64,000 bases of DNA from Rattus norvegicus (GCF_036323735.1 NC_086020.1:89538210-89602209), one strand, 5' to 3'. Positions 23,255 to 36,536 are shown, counted from the first letter of the stretch. The notes: generated by a model from the letters alone, not told the origin. Made by a program: numbers and translations.

Positions 23255-23660
23255 AAAGGGTCTCCCTAAACTCCTATGTGTATGAGGCTTGGTTGCCAAT
23301 GGTTGGACATAAGGATTTGGGGAAGTGATTGGATTTTGATGGTTCTGACTTCATCAAGGTGCTAATCTATTATAGTTTCATAATTAGATGACATGATCAT
23401 TATGGGACATGGTGAAAAGTAAAAGGTAAGATTTTCTTTGGGTATTGGGTCACTTGAGGTCAACGTGGCCTTGAGCTGTATTTATTGTTCCTGACCTTTT
23501 TTCCTGTTCTTTTTATTATCATGAGGTAAGCATTTTTGTTCCACCTTGTCCTTCTACCTGGAGGTTTCAACCACATATCAGGGGTACAACAATGGAACCA
23601 GTGACCAAATACTGACTTCTTTGAATTGAGTCCAAATAAATCTTCTCTGTTAATATCATT
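23255..23660 (+). mobile_element. LTR-like (MaLR-type?) relic
   Basis: GAGGCTTGGTTGCCAATGG, GGAAGTGATTGGATTTTGATG, ATCATGAGGTAAGC, then GAGTCCAAATAAATCTTC near the end, where MaLR LTRs keep their polyadenylation signal. Diverged; no internal region, no coding sequence. Confidence 0.45.
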
Positions 23661-25753
23661 TCTAATGTATTTAGCTAACCTTATACAGAGTATTTGGAGT
23701 ATCCTAACTTCAAATAGTACCTTGTCCTGAGTAGTAAAACTATCTCCTGTACAAAAGACTTGAGAAAATTACTAATTTTTCTTTCTCTGGAAGCCAATTA
23801 GATAATGTAAATTAAGACTCCATTACCCAGATATGATAGAATCAATAATGGATTAGTGACTGTTTATCTTATAAATAAACTTGTTATATCTTTTAGCTTA
23901 TTGGTTATGGATGTGTTTTACTCTGTTTTCAGTCTCTCAGGAAAATGTTTGTGATAAGAACCACATTATGGTTTTAAGCTTTTTTCCTTTTCTACTACGT
24001 TTGTGAACAAGATTCCTAGGTTGAAGAAATATTTTAATTTAATATCCTTCTTAACTGCACAGTGAAAAAGTAAAACTCTGGTACTACGTATTCTAACTAC
24101 TCAGTGTCAGTTTGTTACACCTAAGAATCATAGCACATTTCCATTTCTTTCATAATCCCTCCTCCATGATCCTATGAGTATATGATTACAACTTGAATAA
24201 ATGGGTCACCTGGTATGGTTTTAACATGAATGACAGTAAGCAATATGGTATGGGATGAAGCTTTACTGTAAAAGTTACTGACCATGAGGTGACCTCATAA
24301 TAAGAGGTAATTGACTTGTTTCGCTTTTACCAAGCAATAAATGGCTTTAGAATGTTATTTAATAACTCCATTAGGTATTAATATGAACAAGCCACCTTTC
24401 CAATAATCGAGGCAGAGTCCTACAGATTATTTTAAAATCAGTTTTATCACAATTACTGAGTGAATTACCAGTAATCTATTTTTCTATACTCTAGGCTGTT
24501 AATCCCCCAGCTCCACTCCCCAAGTCCTTGCTGTTTGAGTCTTTCCTGTGTTATTTCTGCTTCATCAGTCTGTCCTCAGGAGGCATTTACTTGGCCACAT
24601 GTTGCTGGTCTATCATATCCAATAATGATATCCTGTTCTCTCCATCTTCTTTCCCCTCCTTCTTTCTCCACTCTCCTCTTCTTCCTATTGTTCTTCTCCT
24701 TGTGGACCCTACTTTGTGAACTCTAGCCCAGTAACCTAAACCCTATCTACCTTTATTCTCCCTAGTAATTTGCTGTTAGCCACATTTATTTAACCAATTA
24801 TTAAATTTATTTATTTATTTGGTGTAAGTGAAGATCTGCTAATCAGGGGGCAACCAGATCTTGGGGGTCAGTATTTAGCATTTGAAAAAACAGCACCAGA
24901 TCAACCCCCAACGCTAAGAGTTATCCTATAACAAGTAAGCAAGACACCAGATTAAAATATAGTGAAAAGAACAAAAAAATAATGTTAAAGAAAGCAAGCA
25001 AGTGAAATTGCCACAATCAATAAGGAATTTTCAATTTATGGGTGATGAATGATATTGTTCTTTAAGAAGTAATTTATACAAACCATCTTCCTTCCATGCA
25101 CGGGAAAGGTAAGATGCACATTGTCCTAACTAGCTCTGGTACTGTCTACACTGTAATCTCCGTACCCCAATCTAAGGAAAAAATCAAACAGTTCAATATT
25201 AGGGGCACATAGTGTTAAAGGATATATGTGAGTCTTTTTGATGAAAAACTTGATCCAAAAAGAGAGCATGTATTTTCAAGAAAACAACTAGTTGAAAATA
25301 AGCTTCACTCTGTAAAGTAAAATCTCTATCTTTTTTCTCACCTGAAGACTAAGAGAAGAAAACACGAATTTCAGTTCCTTCAACATCATGGTAGCTAGCC
25401 CTTAATCTATGTCTTCTCTCACCAAAGAAGAACAGAGTAGCCGGTCCATTGGTCACTGTGGAACATGTGGACAGCACCCATACATGTGTCTGTTTTCTAT
25501 ACATTTGAGGACTGGGTGATCAAGCCATCAAGTAGTTGGTCCTCTCTTATTTTCTGTCTCACATAAATATTTAAATTTGTGGGCAATTTAAGCTTAGGAG
25601 ACTCTGGAACTCCATTGTGGGAATTATATTAGGTGGTAAATATGCCAGAGGATGTCACAATATAGATAATTACCTTGAATAAATTATGAAGGAATCTTTG
25701 ATTCTTTGATGATTTCTTTGTGAGACTTCATGAGAAAAATACTAGCAGCTTTA

Positions 25754-25756
<3 letters not shown>
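23661..25756. other. Intronic unique sequence
   Basis: No repeat or exon recognised. Confidence 0.5.
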
Positions 25757-25802
<46 letters not shown>

Positions 25803-25809
25803 CCCCACC

Positions 25810-25849
<40 letters not shown>
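25757..25849 (+). repeat. Compound (TC)n-(GT)n microsatellite
   Basis: (TC) 25757-25799, a CTCCCCACCCC spacer, then (GT) 25812-25849. Confidence 0.97.
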
Positions 25850-25851
<2 letters not shown>

Positions 25852-26800
25852 GTGTGCGCACGCATGCATGCATGTGAGCCCTTACATATGTGTGTGTATA
25901 TACACGTGATATAACATGATATTTTTATAATTTTAGATGATGGCATACAAAACTCTATGTAATACATTTCTGCCAGAAAAGAGAATAAAGAAAAATAAAT
26001 TCTCAAATATATAAATACCTTCCTTTACTATGTTAATTATCCCCTCTTTAAACCTTGCCTATCAGAAATCTTGTAATATTTGCTGTTCCCACGCAATCCT
26101 TTATCTTTTAAATTCTGTATTCTAGGCTGCATCTAGGTAATTTTCATTGGCAAAAATTTTTACGGGACTGATCAATTGCAAAGAGGATATACTGGCTTGA
26201 TCTTTCTTATTGTTTTAATTTTCTCAATGAGTTTTGAGCATGTGGGCTAGACCCTGGAGAAAGACCTGTAACCTATTACTTTTAAGATATTTTCTTAATA
26301 TACTTCCATTTTTGCCTGATCTTACCTTTCCATTAATTCCTGAGTTGTTCCTTCCATGTTTTTAAAATTTGGCCTCAAATCAAGTGGACAGATGTTGGAC
26401 TTTTTAATTATATGAATCACAATGGACTTACATAGATTCTTGTGCTAAGGAATTACATGATAATATCCCCTCTATCACTATCATGTCCTGCTCTATGGGC
26501 AAGAAGATAATAATAGAAATTTGTACAGTAAAATTACTCAGAAAATGACAAAGAGGCCATTCTTTAACTTAGCAGAGAATTGCCTGCAGCAGAACTATTT
26601 TATTGGAATGTGTCAGCATTTCTTTGAACACTTAGTCAAAAGGTGTGTAAGTTACATTTGCTTAGCTTTAAATTGTGAGTAATGTACCATAAGCAAAACC
26701 ATTAAATGCCTTTTGCTTTGGATAACCAAATGGTCATCCCTGAAAGCATGTATGAAGTAATATTCTACATACTGAGCTGGTTGAACTTACGTATTTTGAA

Positions 26801-26806
26801 GTGTGT

Positions 26807-26857
<51 letters not shown>
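26801..26857 (+). repeat. (GT)n microsatellite
   Basis: About 27 GT units with one GG interruption. Confidence 0.97.
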
Positions 26858-29489
26858 ATGCTAATAGTTAATGAAAAAAGAGATAATGACTTTGAAAAAA
26901 ACCAGGGGATCATATGGGAGGGTTGATAGGAAGAAGGGAAATGAATAAATGATGTGGTTACATTATAATTTTACAAAATAACACAATAGCTACAAAATGT
27001 AACAAAGTAGAGATTAACAAAAGCTTTTGCTTTGAGAAGCTATATGATACATTAACTAATTGAGTCGGCTGCAAGTTTCTCAACATTATCACTCGGTTTC
27101 TGTCTAGTTGAGGAGGAAGATAGGATGTACGTGTGTACAAATAAAGGAAGGTACTTCCTTTTCTCCTCATGTTCCACGTTGGAAGCAAAGGAGCTGCCCT
27201 TCAGGCGGCCCCACCTTAATAAAGATGGGGAACAGAAAGAAGGCTTTTCTATGTTGATGGTTTCCACAGAGGGAGATAAACTTCTGCAGGTGAGGGTATA
27301 TTGTCCTTGACACTATCAAAGGAGAAGCAAAATAAATATAACCATCAAACACTGCATAATGAACTCAGAGAGCTGAGGAAGCCAGCAAGCTAGAGATGTA
27401 TAGGACACATTTTTCTGATGCTGACTTTGCTCCAGCAATAAAATAGAACTTAACTTCCATAATTTTAATTTTATAGCGAAGCTCTCAGAAGGCATTCATT
27501 CTGTGACTCCTAGGGGTTTCTTTTCCTTGAGATGTTCCAGAACCAATATGAAAGATAACAAAAATCCATGTTACTGATGGAATGAAAAATAAATCACCAT
27601 GGGTATTTCACTGTAGTCACTTTGCTTAGACAAGCTCTGATTTTGATCATCAAAATAACTTTCCGCACATCCATTACTTCCAGTGCCAGTGAGGATGGCC
27701 TGAAAACAATGATTCTGGTACCTAAACGCTATTGTTTTCCAAGCTTAAGAAGTCCTGAATTTTTCTTCATGCTGTCTTGATTAGTAAGGTCTTCTTGGAT
27801 ATAAAAGGATTTGTATGATGCCCACAATATTTGAAAATGGTACTTAATTATGTTTAAAGGTTAATGAGATGAAACCTTTTGTACTATCCATCTTTCAAAC
27901 AGTGTTCTCTACAGCAGAAGGCTGCCACTTCTTGACTGAAAAACTGCATTTGTTTAACTTTGATAATCATTCCTTTGTTTCTTGGTGTATTTGTTATTTT
28001 TACCCAAACCGTAGTGGAAATGCCTATCTGCTTTATAAGCAGAAGCAAGAGTCAAATAATAATTGTCATTTACCAATTATTTAGCATTAATTGGAACTTA
28101 GCATGCAGGAAAACTTGCTTCCTAGGGGAGAATCATAATTTCAGAGCACCATAGAAACTTGCAATGTACACAGAACATTTAAAGGTGTAATTTATTAAAA
28201 ATTACAGTATTTTCCCTGCAGAGTAGATGAGCTATTCATGGTTAGGACTAAGTCCAATATTTATGAAATATTCAGAAATGATTAATTATGTTTCATTTAC
28301 AAATGGACTCTAATGGGAGACATTTTTTATTTCAAGAGCTATTTTAATGAATTGCCTGTCTCTATGAATTCATGTTCATAGGAGCCATTTATTTTTCCCT
28401 CCCTTGTACAGACATCACATCTGAGCTGTCCATGCTTATTGTGCCTTTCTTGTTTCTTCTGTCTCATTTCTGTGATCATTCTCTTTTTGCCTATGCTAGA
28501 AATTTTGGTCATTTCTCTCCTTCACAGCTCACTTCCAATCAGTCACATATTTAAATGATTTCTTATCTGCAGAATAACAGCCTAATATTAATATCATGAA
28601 TAAAGATATTTCCAAGCCCTATCAAGATAATGCTCCTGTTCCCCTCCAAGTTAGTCCTCCCAGCTCTCTCTATGAAATACCGCTCTGTCTACTCTATGCT
28701 TCAGCCCTTGCATGTTTTCTCTGCTCATTACACCCTTACATTTGTATGAAGTCCTTACTTGTTTAGAAGGGAGCTCAAGCACACCTTTCTCCCCCTAACT
28801 TCTAGAGATCCTACTTCCTCCCACTTAGGCAATCAGAGACGAGATGGAATGCTCTCATTCATCTTCTTCCTGAAGCCCATGCAGGCATTTGGGTGGCCTT
28901 TATCTATCTCTGCATCTAACTTGTGCACAGTTCATTCAGATTACTTTAACTCTTATAATTTATTTCTCTATCTACTCTTCATACCATGTAAATTAAACAT
29001 ACAGTACGTACTAATGAAATCTCTATAACTAAATTGAAAACTTCTATTAAAATAAGATCTAGAACATCGCTGTGTTGACGGTTATTCAGTGGAGAAAGCA
29101 GAGTATGGCCAACGATAGAGCATTGTTATGGAGACACAGCAGTTCAAAGCCTATAGTAATTGTGAAACTTCCTTTAAATATACAGATAACACACTTTCCC
29201 CCTGTTATGCTCTCCTTTCACTATGTAGTTTTACATTTCTGTACCAGCAGTTCTTTGACCCCTGGAAGCATAGTAAATCAGTGTTCTGTGGCCATATTAA
29301 AGTGTGTGCATTAGTAAATGGATGAACAAATACAGCTATGCTATTCCTTGGAGTTTAAGGTAATAGATTCAAATCTTCCAACACTAGGTAGTAAAGACTG
29401 TGTTATTTCCAAGTGGATATCACCTCTTCCACATGGAGTGTGCAATTTCACCTCAGCTACAGGATCTTTCATGATCAAGAAAATTGCAG

Positions 29490-29610
29490 CTTGGACTAAT
29501 GAAACAAGTATGTTACTCCAGCTAGTTCAAAGACTGAGGCAGGAAAATCAAAAACTCAATGCCTGCAATGTGTTGTGACGTGAGTTCATAGCCTGCTTGG
29601 ACAAAAATGT
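29490..29610 (+). mobile_element. B1/Alu-like SINE relic
   Basis: CTCCAGCTAGTTCAAAGACTG, AGGCAGGAAAATCAAAAAC, then GAGTTCATAGCCTGCTTGGAC follow the B1 order in sense. Diverged; could be another 7SL-type SINE. Confidence 0.5.
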
Positions 29611-31440
29611 ACAGTTTTCTCATAACAAAATAAAAAACAGTGAAAGTGATATAGGTAAGAGGTACAACATGTGAAGATCCTTGAGTACAGTGTTAGTGTG
29701 GAAGAAAAAAGAAGCGTAGAAGGGAAACCAGTATGTTAGATAACTTATTCTTACCATTGCGGAAGTAGGTACCAAGTTCCTTGCTTGTACAATGTATTTG
29801 ATACACAGTCTTTGTTCTTTCACCTGCTAGCATGGTATCCACATGATTGATTCTTCTTGTTGGTGACTCAAAAAGCCACAGTTTGTATAATTTCTTTCCA
29901 TTAAGTGCTAGTAGGAAAATGGATGTTAAAAGCTGCGTTCTAATGACAAGGTCACTAGACCTAGAAGCTGAAGAACAGAGTTCAGTTACTAATCTTGGTA
30001 CATTGCGTTGACAAGAAATCTACTATTCTTTTCAAAACTGAGATTTCTGAGTTATACAGCAAGGCATATAATGCCAGCCTGCTGGAGTTGTGTGGTAGAT
30101 AGATGAATAAGGACTGCAGAGACATTTTCCCTATGAAAGTAAAGTAACATTAAACTTATTCAAGAATGAAAAATATGTAAAAATAATGGGGGATCTTTCT
30201 CAGCTACACAGTCGTTCCTTTTTGTTTTCATTGTTACTGTCAGTTTGCATGTACCTCAACTTTAAGTTTTTTTTAACAGATAGAAATAGGACAAATGAAC
30301 ATTTCCCCATTCTTATAATTTATATACAGTACAGCATAGTTAAACAAAACTTGTTTTCAATTCTTTTGCATATATAACTCTATTTAACTTGGTAGTGTAA
30401 AAAATTACAGAAAGACATTAGTGTATTGTCATGAGCTTTCCTCTCCAGAAGGAAATCAAAACAATCCCAGAACATAGAAACTATGATAACTAACAGCATT
30501 ATGGAGACACGAATAGCCAAAATGAGAGAAGGAAGAAGAAAAGCCTCGCCAGCTTGCTTTGTTAATAATTGAATACATGACTTTAAAGGTTCTGTATTAG
30601 CATCAACTATATTTGCATACATTTACAATGAAGCTAACCATAAAATAATTTGGCATTGTCTAGCTTTGCCTTAAACAAGGTATTAAAAACATCATTTGTT
30701 TGTGTAATAACTTAATACCTGCATATTCCTGTCACTAAAAAGTACTTTATGGTCAATTATCAGAATTTATTATTGTTGCTACCTTTTTTGTATAAAATAT
30801 TTTATTTAGGTTGAATACCTTTATGTAATTATTTTCTGATTGAGTACATTGAGTTATCCAAAAGAAGAAGATACATAAATTTCATGTTTTTTCCCCAATA
30901 GCTTGAAAATAATTGATGGTTATGTACTGGATAGACTAGGGAACTTCAGTGTAAATAGGACCTTCCAAGAGATCTGTTTATAATCTTTATCTTTTAATTT
31001 AGGAAATCAACTAAATGTCTGCTATTTACTCAGAGAATAAAGACAAGAGAACAGCATGGGCCTTTCTCATGAGCACCCATTTCACCATCTATTATCAGAA
31101 CACAGTCCATCTGATCACATATTGCTTAAGTCTCTGTTGGCCAAGTGATAGCAGTAAAAGAGGAAGGCTTGCTCAACGCTTCGGTTAGCTATTTTGCTGT
31201 GGATACTCACTGAATGATGAAACATATCTGTAAGAGCACCAATAAATCGGATGATAGAGATCTCAACAGTCTGGAACAACTTGCTACATCTAACTAAAGA
31301 GAACTTTATAGAGACAGATGCAAAGTCAGCATTAAAGTTAAAAAAGAAAAGTGCAAAGACACATGAAGTAGGACATATGGCTTAACTGCACAATGGTTTT
31401 TCTCTATTGTTTTCCAAAAGTGGCTGTTGAAGAACAACAG

Positions 31441-31482
31441 CAAACCAACCAACCAACCAAACAAACAAACAGACAAACAATG
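31441..31482 (+). repeat. (AACC)n/(AAAC)n simple repeat
   Basis: AACC units shifting into AAAC units. Confidence 0.9.
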
Positions 31483-31674
31483 AGCCTTGAACATTCTATG
31501 GTTCTATGAAGTTACTTTTGTCTTCTTCCCTGGATCAACAATGTTAATAAGCATGCATACAGAGCAATCACGGTCTAAATTCTATCTATTTTGAAAACAG
31601 GTATAGCCACTGACAAACTGATACAGAAACAAGAGTGAAAAATAGAATGAAAAATTATAGCTATCAACCTTAGT

Positions 31675-32005
31675 TGTGGTGGTTCGAATAAAAATGGCTC
31701 CCAGCAATTCATGGGGAGTTGTACTATTTGAAAGTATTAGGAGGTATGCTCTTGTTGGAGTAGATGTGATTTTGCTAGAGGAAGTGTCTCCTGGGGGAGG
31801 GGTTTGAAGTTTCAAATCTCCAGCCAGGACAAGTGTTTTTCTCTCTCTCTTTCTACTGCCTGCTGATTCAGATGTAGAACTCACAGCTCTTCAGCACCAC
31901 ATCTGTCTGTGTATCAGCATGCTTCCCACACGATGATAATGATGATAATGAACTAAACCTCAGAACCGGTAAGCCAGCCTCCATTAAATATTTTTCATTA
32001 TATGA
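31675..32005 (+). mobile_element. Rodent interspersed repeat
   Basis: GTGGTGGTTCGAATAAAAATG, GATGTAGAACTCACAGCTC, ATGATAATGAACTAAACCTC, GTAAGCCAGCCTCCATTAAAT; the same order of motifs occurs at 34664-34985. Non-coding, family unassigned. Confidence 0.7.
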
Positions 32006-33010
32006 GTTGCTGACGTCAGCGCATCTCTGAAGGAATTGGATTGTCTCAGTAGAGAACTATCTTTGTCATTCTCGGATCATATGTACAAGAAAATCATGGG
32101 AAGAATAACAAAATACACTGAATTAATTTACAATCAGAGGAAAGCTTGTGTATGATGTCAGTTGATCTTGGGTTGATTGACTATTGGTATCATGTTCACT
32201 AATGGCCCCAACTGATAAAAATTACTAAGACATATAAGCTCAGGATCTTGATTTATCATAGAGGACTGAAGTAAAAGCACACCAAGTATCATGGAGACAC
32301 CATAGTACATAGCATGTGGGAGATGGTCAGCAGTGAAGATTTGTCATGGTCCTGGCAACAGAACTCATGTTCTCTGGAGGAACTGCAAGCATCCTCTACC
32401 ACTGAACCATGTGTCTGGCTTAATGGAATGATTATTGCTGCAGTTGGATAATTAACTACTCTTTCAAAAGCGTGTATGTGTAAGCATTTTTTCCTTGCGG
32501 GTGGCACATTTGAGATTTGGTTGTCAGGAGGATGACGGACATTATAAATGAATTCATGCCAAGTGGAACATTAGTATGCATGTCTGATTAGAGGAAGTAA
32601 GTTGCTGGAGATGTGCTTCTGAAGCTTTACTTCGACGCCTTTGCTGTCACCTGTTTCCTGTGTGTCAACAAGTAGGCATTTTGTTCTTTTCTAAACTTTT
32701 TCAAAAACAAACTCTCTCATGATTAGCCCAGGAACAACACAGTCAATTGTTTACTAAGACACTCAAAGCATGGGATGAAATAAAGTATGTGTTCTTTTAA
32801 GTTGTTTTTCTCAAATATTTTTGTTGCAGCAAGAGAACATGATTAGCAGGTATATATGTAAGAATATTAAACATATGATATGCCTTCAAATGTGTGTGTG
32901 TTTGACCACCAGAATTTAAGAATAAAGATTGTTGTTTTAAATTAGTTTCTTGCATAACAATATTGACTCATAAAGTAACAAAATTTTCATATGTATAATG
33001 GGATGATGTT
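32006..33010. other. Intron just downstream of the Ralyl exon
   Basis: Mostly unique, one SINE relic (32348-32419). Confidence 0.5.
32348..32419 (-). mobile_element. B-type SINE fragment
   Basis: CAACAGAACTCATGTTCTC...CTACCACTGAACCATGTGTC resembles the 5' half of an inverted B2/B3/B4 element. Short and diverged. Confidence 0.5.
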
Positions 33011-33016
33011 TCTTAC
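33011..33016 (-). other. 5' splice site of the Ralyl exon
   Basis: On the minus strand the exon ends in CAG and is followed by GTAAGA, close to the U1 consensus. The phase fits the Arg codon expected next in RALYL. Confidence 0.9.
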
Positions 33017-33092
33017 CTGTAAAGCGCAGACAAGGGCCTCTTACTTCCAGGCTTTGGTCTGTATGGTTTGGGTTCCCCTGCCATGTTGATAT
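33017..33092 (-). CDS. Ralyl: Internal coding exon of Ralyl (RALY RNA-binding-protein-like)
   Basis: Seen: on the minus strand, a T-rich tract ending in AG (33094-33093) precedes 76 bp that end at CAG followed by GTAAGA. The exon starts with the last two bases of a split Asp codon, has 24 full codons beginning INMAGEPKPYRP, continuing KPGSKRPL and ending SALY, and closes with AG, the first two bases of an Arg codon. Both introns are thus phase 1 at entry and phase 2 at exit. Known: this peptide, straight after the RRM, is characteristic of RALYL; RALY and hnRNP C differ after the shared (D)IN.AGEPK-like core. RALYL is a nuclear, mainly neuronal RNA-binding protein of the hnRNP C/RALY group with a large intron-rich gene. 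The exon encodes the basic, proline-rich linker between the RRM and the Tyr-rich segment. From memory the human protein has Asn where this has Ser in PGSK. A processed copy is excluded because both splice sites are present and the flanks are intronic. Neither neighbouring exon was found in the window. Confidence 0.93.
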
Positions 33093-33112
33093 CTAAAAAT
33101 ATAAAATAGCAT
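33093..33112 (-). other. 3' splice site of the Ralyl exon
   Basis: Read on the minus strand, the 20 bases before the exon are T/A-rich and end TATTTTTAG. The polypyrimidine tract is short and A-interrupted, so the acceptor is of moderate strength. Confidence 0.85.
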
Positions 33113-33344
33113 TGTTTATAGTAGCTACTGATAAACAATTTGGAAGCATTATATCTTGGATTTTATTTACCTATGCAAGTCCTTTTACAATTTTATTTAT
33201 GAATTAACTTATGTTATGTGTCCACTGTGATGTTTTGTATGTGGCGCTTGTATGTGTTAGTCTGCACGTGAGTACATATGTAGGAATACATGTGTGTACA
33301 TATATGGAAACTCCGGTTCTACATCTGTTATTTTCCCTTGATCT

Positions 33345-33572
33345 CTCCTTTATTTTTTGAGGCAGTCTCATACTGAACATGAAGCTCATCAGTTAGGTAA
33401 GGCTCTCTGGCTAATCTTATTGCCTGTAAGTATATCTCATTGAACTCAATTTTCATGAGCTGTGTCTCTACCTCCACATTCATGCTGGAATTATGCCTAC
33501 CTCCCCTGTCTCTTTATGTAGATTCTATGGATTTAAACTCAGGTGTTCAAGTTTGTGTGGCAGCTAAGAATT
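33345..33572 (-). mobile_element. B4 SINE
   Basis: Inverted element with TTTTTTGAGGCAGTCTCATAC, CTGAACATGAAGCTCATC, ACCTCCACATTCATGCTGG and TGGATTTAAACTCAGGTG, the B1-like then ID-like order of B4. It lies about 250 bp upstream of the Ralyl exon. Confidence 0.7.
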
Positions 33573-34663
33573 TTCTTCATTCTTTCTTACACAAATCTTG
33601 TGTGCAAGTCACTATAAAATGTATGGGAACTCATTTACATGAGTAAAGGAGTAAGTGAGAATTTTTATACATGAAAAACGGTTAGATTCTTATGCTTCTG
33701 TATTTTATAGCATATTAGGGAAAGTCAGACACTAAGAATGAATTATATATATACTACATTAGAATACTGTGGAAAAAGTATTAAAAATGAAAGAAGAATC
33801 GAGACATGAAAATAAAGATAATGAAAAACCATCTGATTTGTAGATTTTTAGAGACCTCTCAAGCAATCATAAATATTCATATGGGATACAGCTTCCTTTT
33901 TAAAAAGAATTATTAATTTCTAGCATTATATTATCATAAATTTTACAACATTTATTGAGGAAAAATAAAATTATAATATAAATTTTAATATAATTTTAAT
34001 GAATGTATCTCCTGAGCAGTCATATCCTGACTTCATCAACTAGAAATTAAGAGTCTGAGATTTACAGGATTCCCAAAGACATGAGAATGTATGCATATAG
34101 TTGCCAATAGTAAGCTTAAAAGAAATGTTAAAATTTTAAGAAAGGAGAAGGTTGGATTTTAGAGAGTTTTCTGTAGCTCGTGTTTTCTTCATGTTCATGG
34201 CACCCTATATCAGCCTCTAGCATTTACTATATTATATCACTATAATAGATTTTTTAACAAATAGTGTTATAATAATTTCATACTTAAAGGACTGATTATA
34301 AAATTAAATACCTACTTTACACTGGGATAAAAGTATTTTTTAAACATGAAAGGTAAAATATGTAAAATTTAAGTGGTTCAGAAATGAGAATGCATTTATT
34401 AGCTCAGAATATGGAATAATGCTCATAAACCAGACGTAAAAAATTGCTGACTTTAAAATATAACATTGATAAATTCTATTACATTAAGTTAGCATTTCTT
34501 CTCACATAAAGACTTCAAAAAATTTCCTTGACAAAGAATTTGTGCCACTATATAAATATGTCTTTTCATCACAAGAAAAATGAGTTAAAACACCAAAAAT
34601 AAACTTAGGAAATACAAAAAACACTAGTAACTCCACTTTATAGAAGATGTGATAAATAAATAT
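33573..34663. other. AT-rich intronic sequence
   Basis: Strongly AT-rich, nothing recognised. Confidence 0.55.
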
Positions 34664-34985
34664 GGTGACTTGAATATGATTGGCCCAGGGAGTGGCACTA
34701 TTTGGAGGTATGACCTTTTGGAAGTAGGTGTGGCCTTGTGGGAGCAAATGTGTCACTGTGGTTGTGGACTCTCATTCTAGCTGCCTGGAAGCTAGTCTTC
34801 TGACTGCATCTGGATGATGATGTAGAACTCTCAGCTCCTCCTATACTATGTCTGGCAGAGCAGGGCCATACCTGCGCTTTGATGGTAATGGACTGATCCT
34901 CTAAACCTGTAAGCCAGCCCCAATTAAGTGTTGTCCTTATAAGAGTTGCCTTGGCCATGGTGTCTGTTCACAGCAGTACAACACA
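34664..34985 (+). mobile_element. Rodent interspersed repeat (second copy)
   Basis: GGCCCAGGGAGTGGCACTAT, GTGTGGCCTTGTGGGAGC, GATGTAGAACTCTCAGCTCC, GTAAGCCAGCCCCAATTAAG, GTTGCCTTGGCCATGGTGTC: same family as 31675, better preserved. Confidence 0.72.
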
Positions 34986-35498
34986 AAGTAAAAATGAAAA
35001 ATTCTCATTTTCATCAGTAACAGGAAATCTAAGTTATACCAATCGAAATATTGAGTTCACATTTTCTAGAGAGAAAATATCATGCATTGTCCAGGTTTGA
35101 GAGCAAGTGAAATGCTATATGCTACAGATATAGATATAAATTAGTGAATCTACTCTGATAATTATTTTCCAGTTTTAAATAAAAAATAATGTTTAGAATT
35201 AAATCATGTGTGAAGAAATTCTCCTAAAGGAATTATTGCACATGTGTAACATATGACATGAAAAATTGTGTTCAGTGAGATACACTTAAAGATAAGATAA
35301 GTATCTTATGCAAAGTCATAACCTATGTTAGAAAAATAAAAGAGAATGGAGAGAAAATTAGAGTTACAGGCAAAAACATGGCTCTGATAATGAGCCCTCA
35401 AATCACAGCAGTGAAAAAAATTAATGTAACTGAAAATATTAATTTTTTACTTAAATTAAAGGGCAAGTTGAAGGACTATGTAGGAATAAATTGAATGT
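34986..35498. other. AT-rich intronic sequence
   Basis: Nothing recognised. Confidence 0.55.
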
Positions 35499-35965
35499 AA
35501 TTAGACAAATGAGCAGAATCTAAAGGTAAACAATTCAACAGAGGATTGCATTTAAAGGGGCATGTTTGGAATGACATGAAAAACTTTGAGACCAAATCAC
35601 AGAGCACGATAAAGAAAACATAGATTAACATCACAGTATTATTCTTAATAACAAACATTTTATATATTTTATGGTAAGTAGTGAATTAAAAAGAAGATGA
35701 GTTAACAGTGTCAATACATATGTTGTTATACACCCTCTTCAGAATCATGAGGGTTTGATGAACAAGTGGATTAGACAAAGGCTTGGAGCTGGTGTACAGG
35801 TAGATGATTAGAGAGAACAATCTATTTGGGTTGGATTATTGAGAATGAGAAAACCATTAGAAACGTCAGTTAAAACTTCAGATTTGATTACATGAGTCAT
35901 ACATATGCCAAAAGTCAATTAAATAGGCAGTGACTCGTGATTAGAATTAGGCACAGTGAGTACTG
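35499..35965 (+). repeat. Direct duplication, copy A (copy B 37366-37914)
   Basis: Matches copy B over its whole length with scattered substitutions and small indels: for example GGTAAACAATTCAACAGAGG, TTTGGAATGACATGAA and TACAGGTAGATGATTAGAG occur in both. Copies are 1,867 bp apart. Copy A lacks the microsatellite present in B. Confidence 0.92.
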
Positions 35966-36315
35966 TTTACACTTTTTCATATGTGGTATAGCTGGAAAAA
36001 AATATAAGTAAAGATTGTGAAAATAGCAGAGTCTATCTGTGAAAATGTAATAACATTCATTGTTTCTTTCTACTTTAGATATCATGACTTATAAAATGAA
36101 AATGTGAAATTATCCTCATACATAAACAAAAAATATGAGACAAGGCTGTCAATGAAAAATATTTTCAGTGTCCTTACTTTTTATATAATGTGCTGTCAGT
36201 GGTTGTAAAAAATAGTTGACAATGTGTTAAAACTAGAGAAAGCCTTTCATGACAGACTGCTAAATCTGTATTTTCTGATTATTAGGTTCCCATCAAATGT
36301 ATTAAAACTTGACAT

Positions 36316-36536
36316 GAGGGCCTGGAGAGTTGCCTCAGAGTAGTTGTGGCTTTTGCAAAGGTCCCAGGTTTGAGTCTAACTGCTCACATGGAAACTCATA
36401 ACATCTGTAACTCCAGCCCTTAGGGCTCTTATGCCCTCTTCTGACTTCCATGGGCCTTAGGTAGGCACATACTATGTAACCAATATACACGCAGAACATC
36501 CATACACATAAGAGGGTAAAATAATATCTTTAAATA
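36316..36536 (+). mobile_element. B3 SINE
   Basis: Starts GAGGGCCTGGAGAGTTGCCTC, has CCCAGGTTTGAGTC (B-box region), CATCTGTAACTCCAGCCC, ATGCCCTCTTCTGACTTCC, and ends ATACACATAAGAGGG then AATATCTTTAAA, all B3 landmarks in order. Antisense to Ralyl. Confidence 0.88.

Larger units (their letters stand above)
25850..31440. other. Long repeat-poor intronic stretch
   Basis: Except for the (GT)n at 26801 and a B1-like relic at 29490, 5.6 kb without recognisable mobile elements. The open frames (at most 92 codons) are unsupported. Confidence 0.5.
1..33016 (-). other. Ralyl: Ralyl intron downstream of the coding exon (partial)
   Basis: Inferred from the exon's donor at 33016. The whole stretch is AT-rich, without another recognisable exon, and is filled with interspersed and simple repeats. 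Its 3' end lies outside the window. The next expected RALYL segment (Leu-Glu-Ser-Lys onward) was looked for on the minus strand by eye and not seen. Confidence 0.75.
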
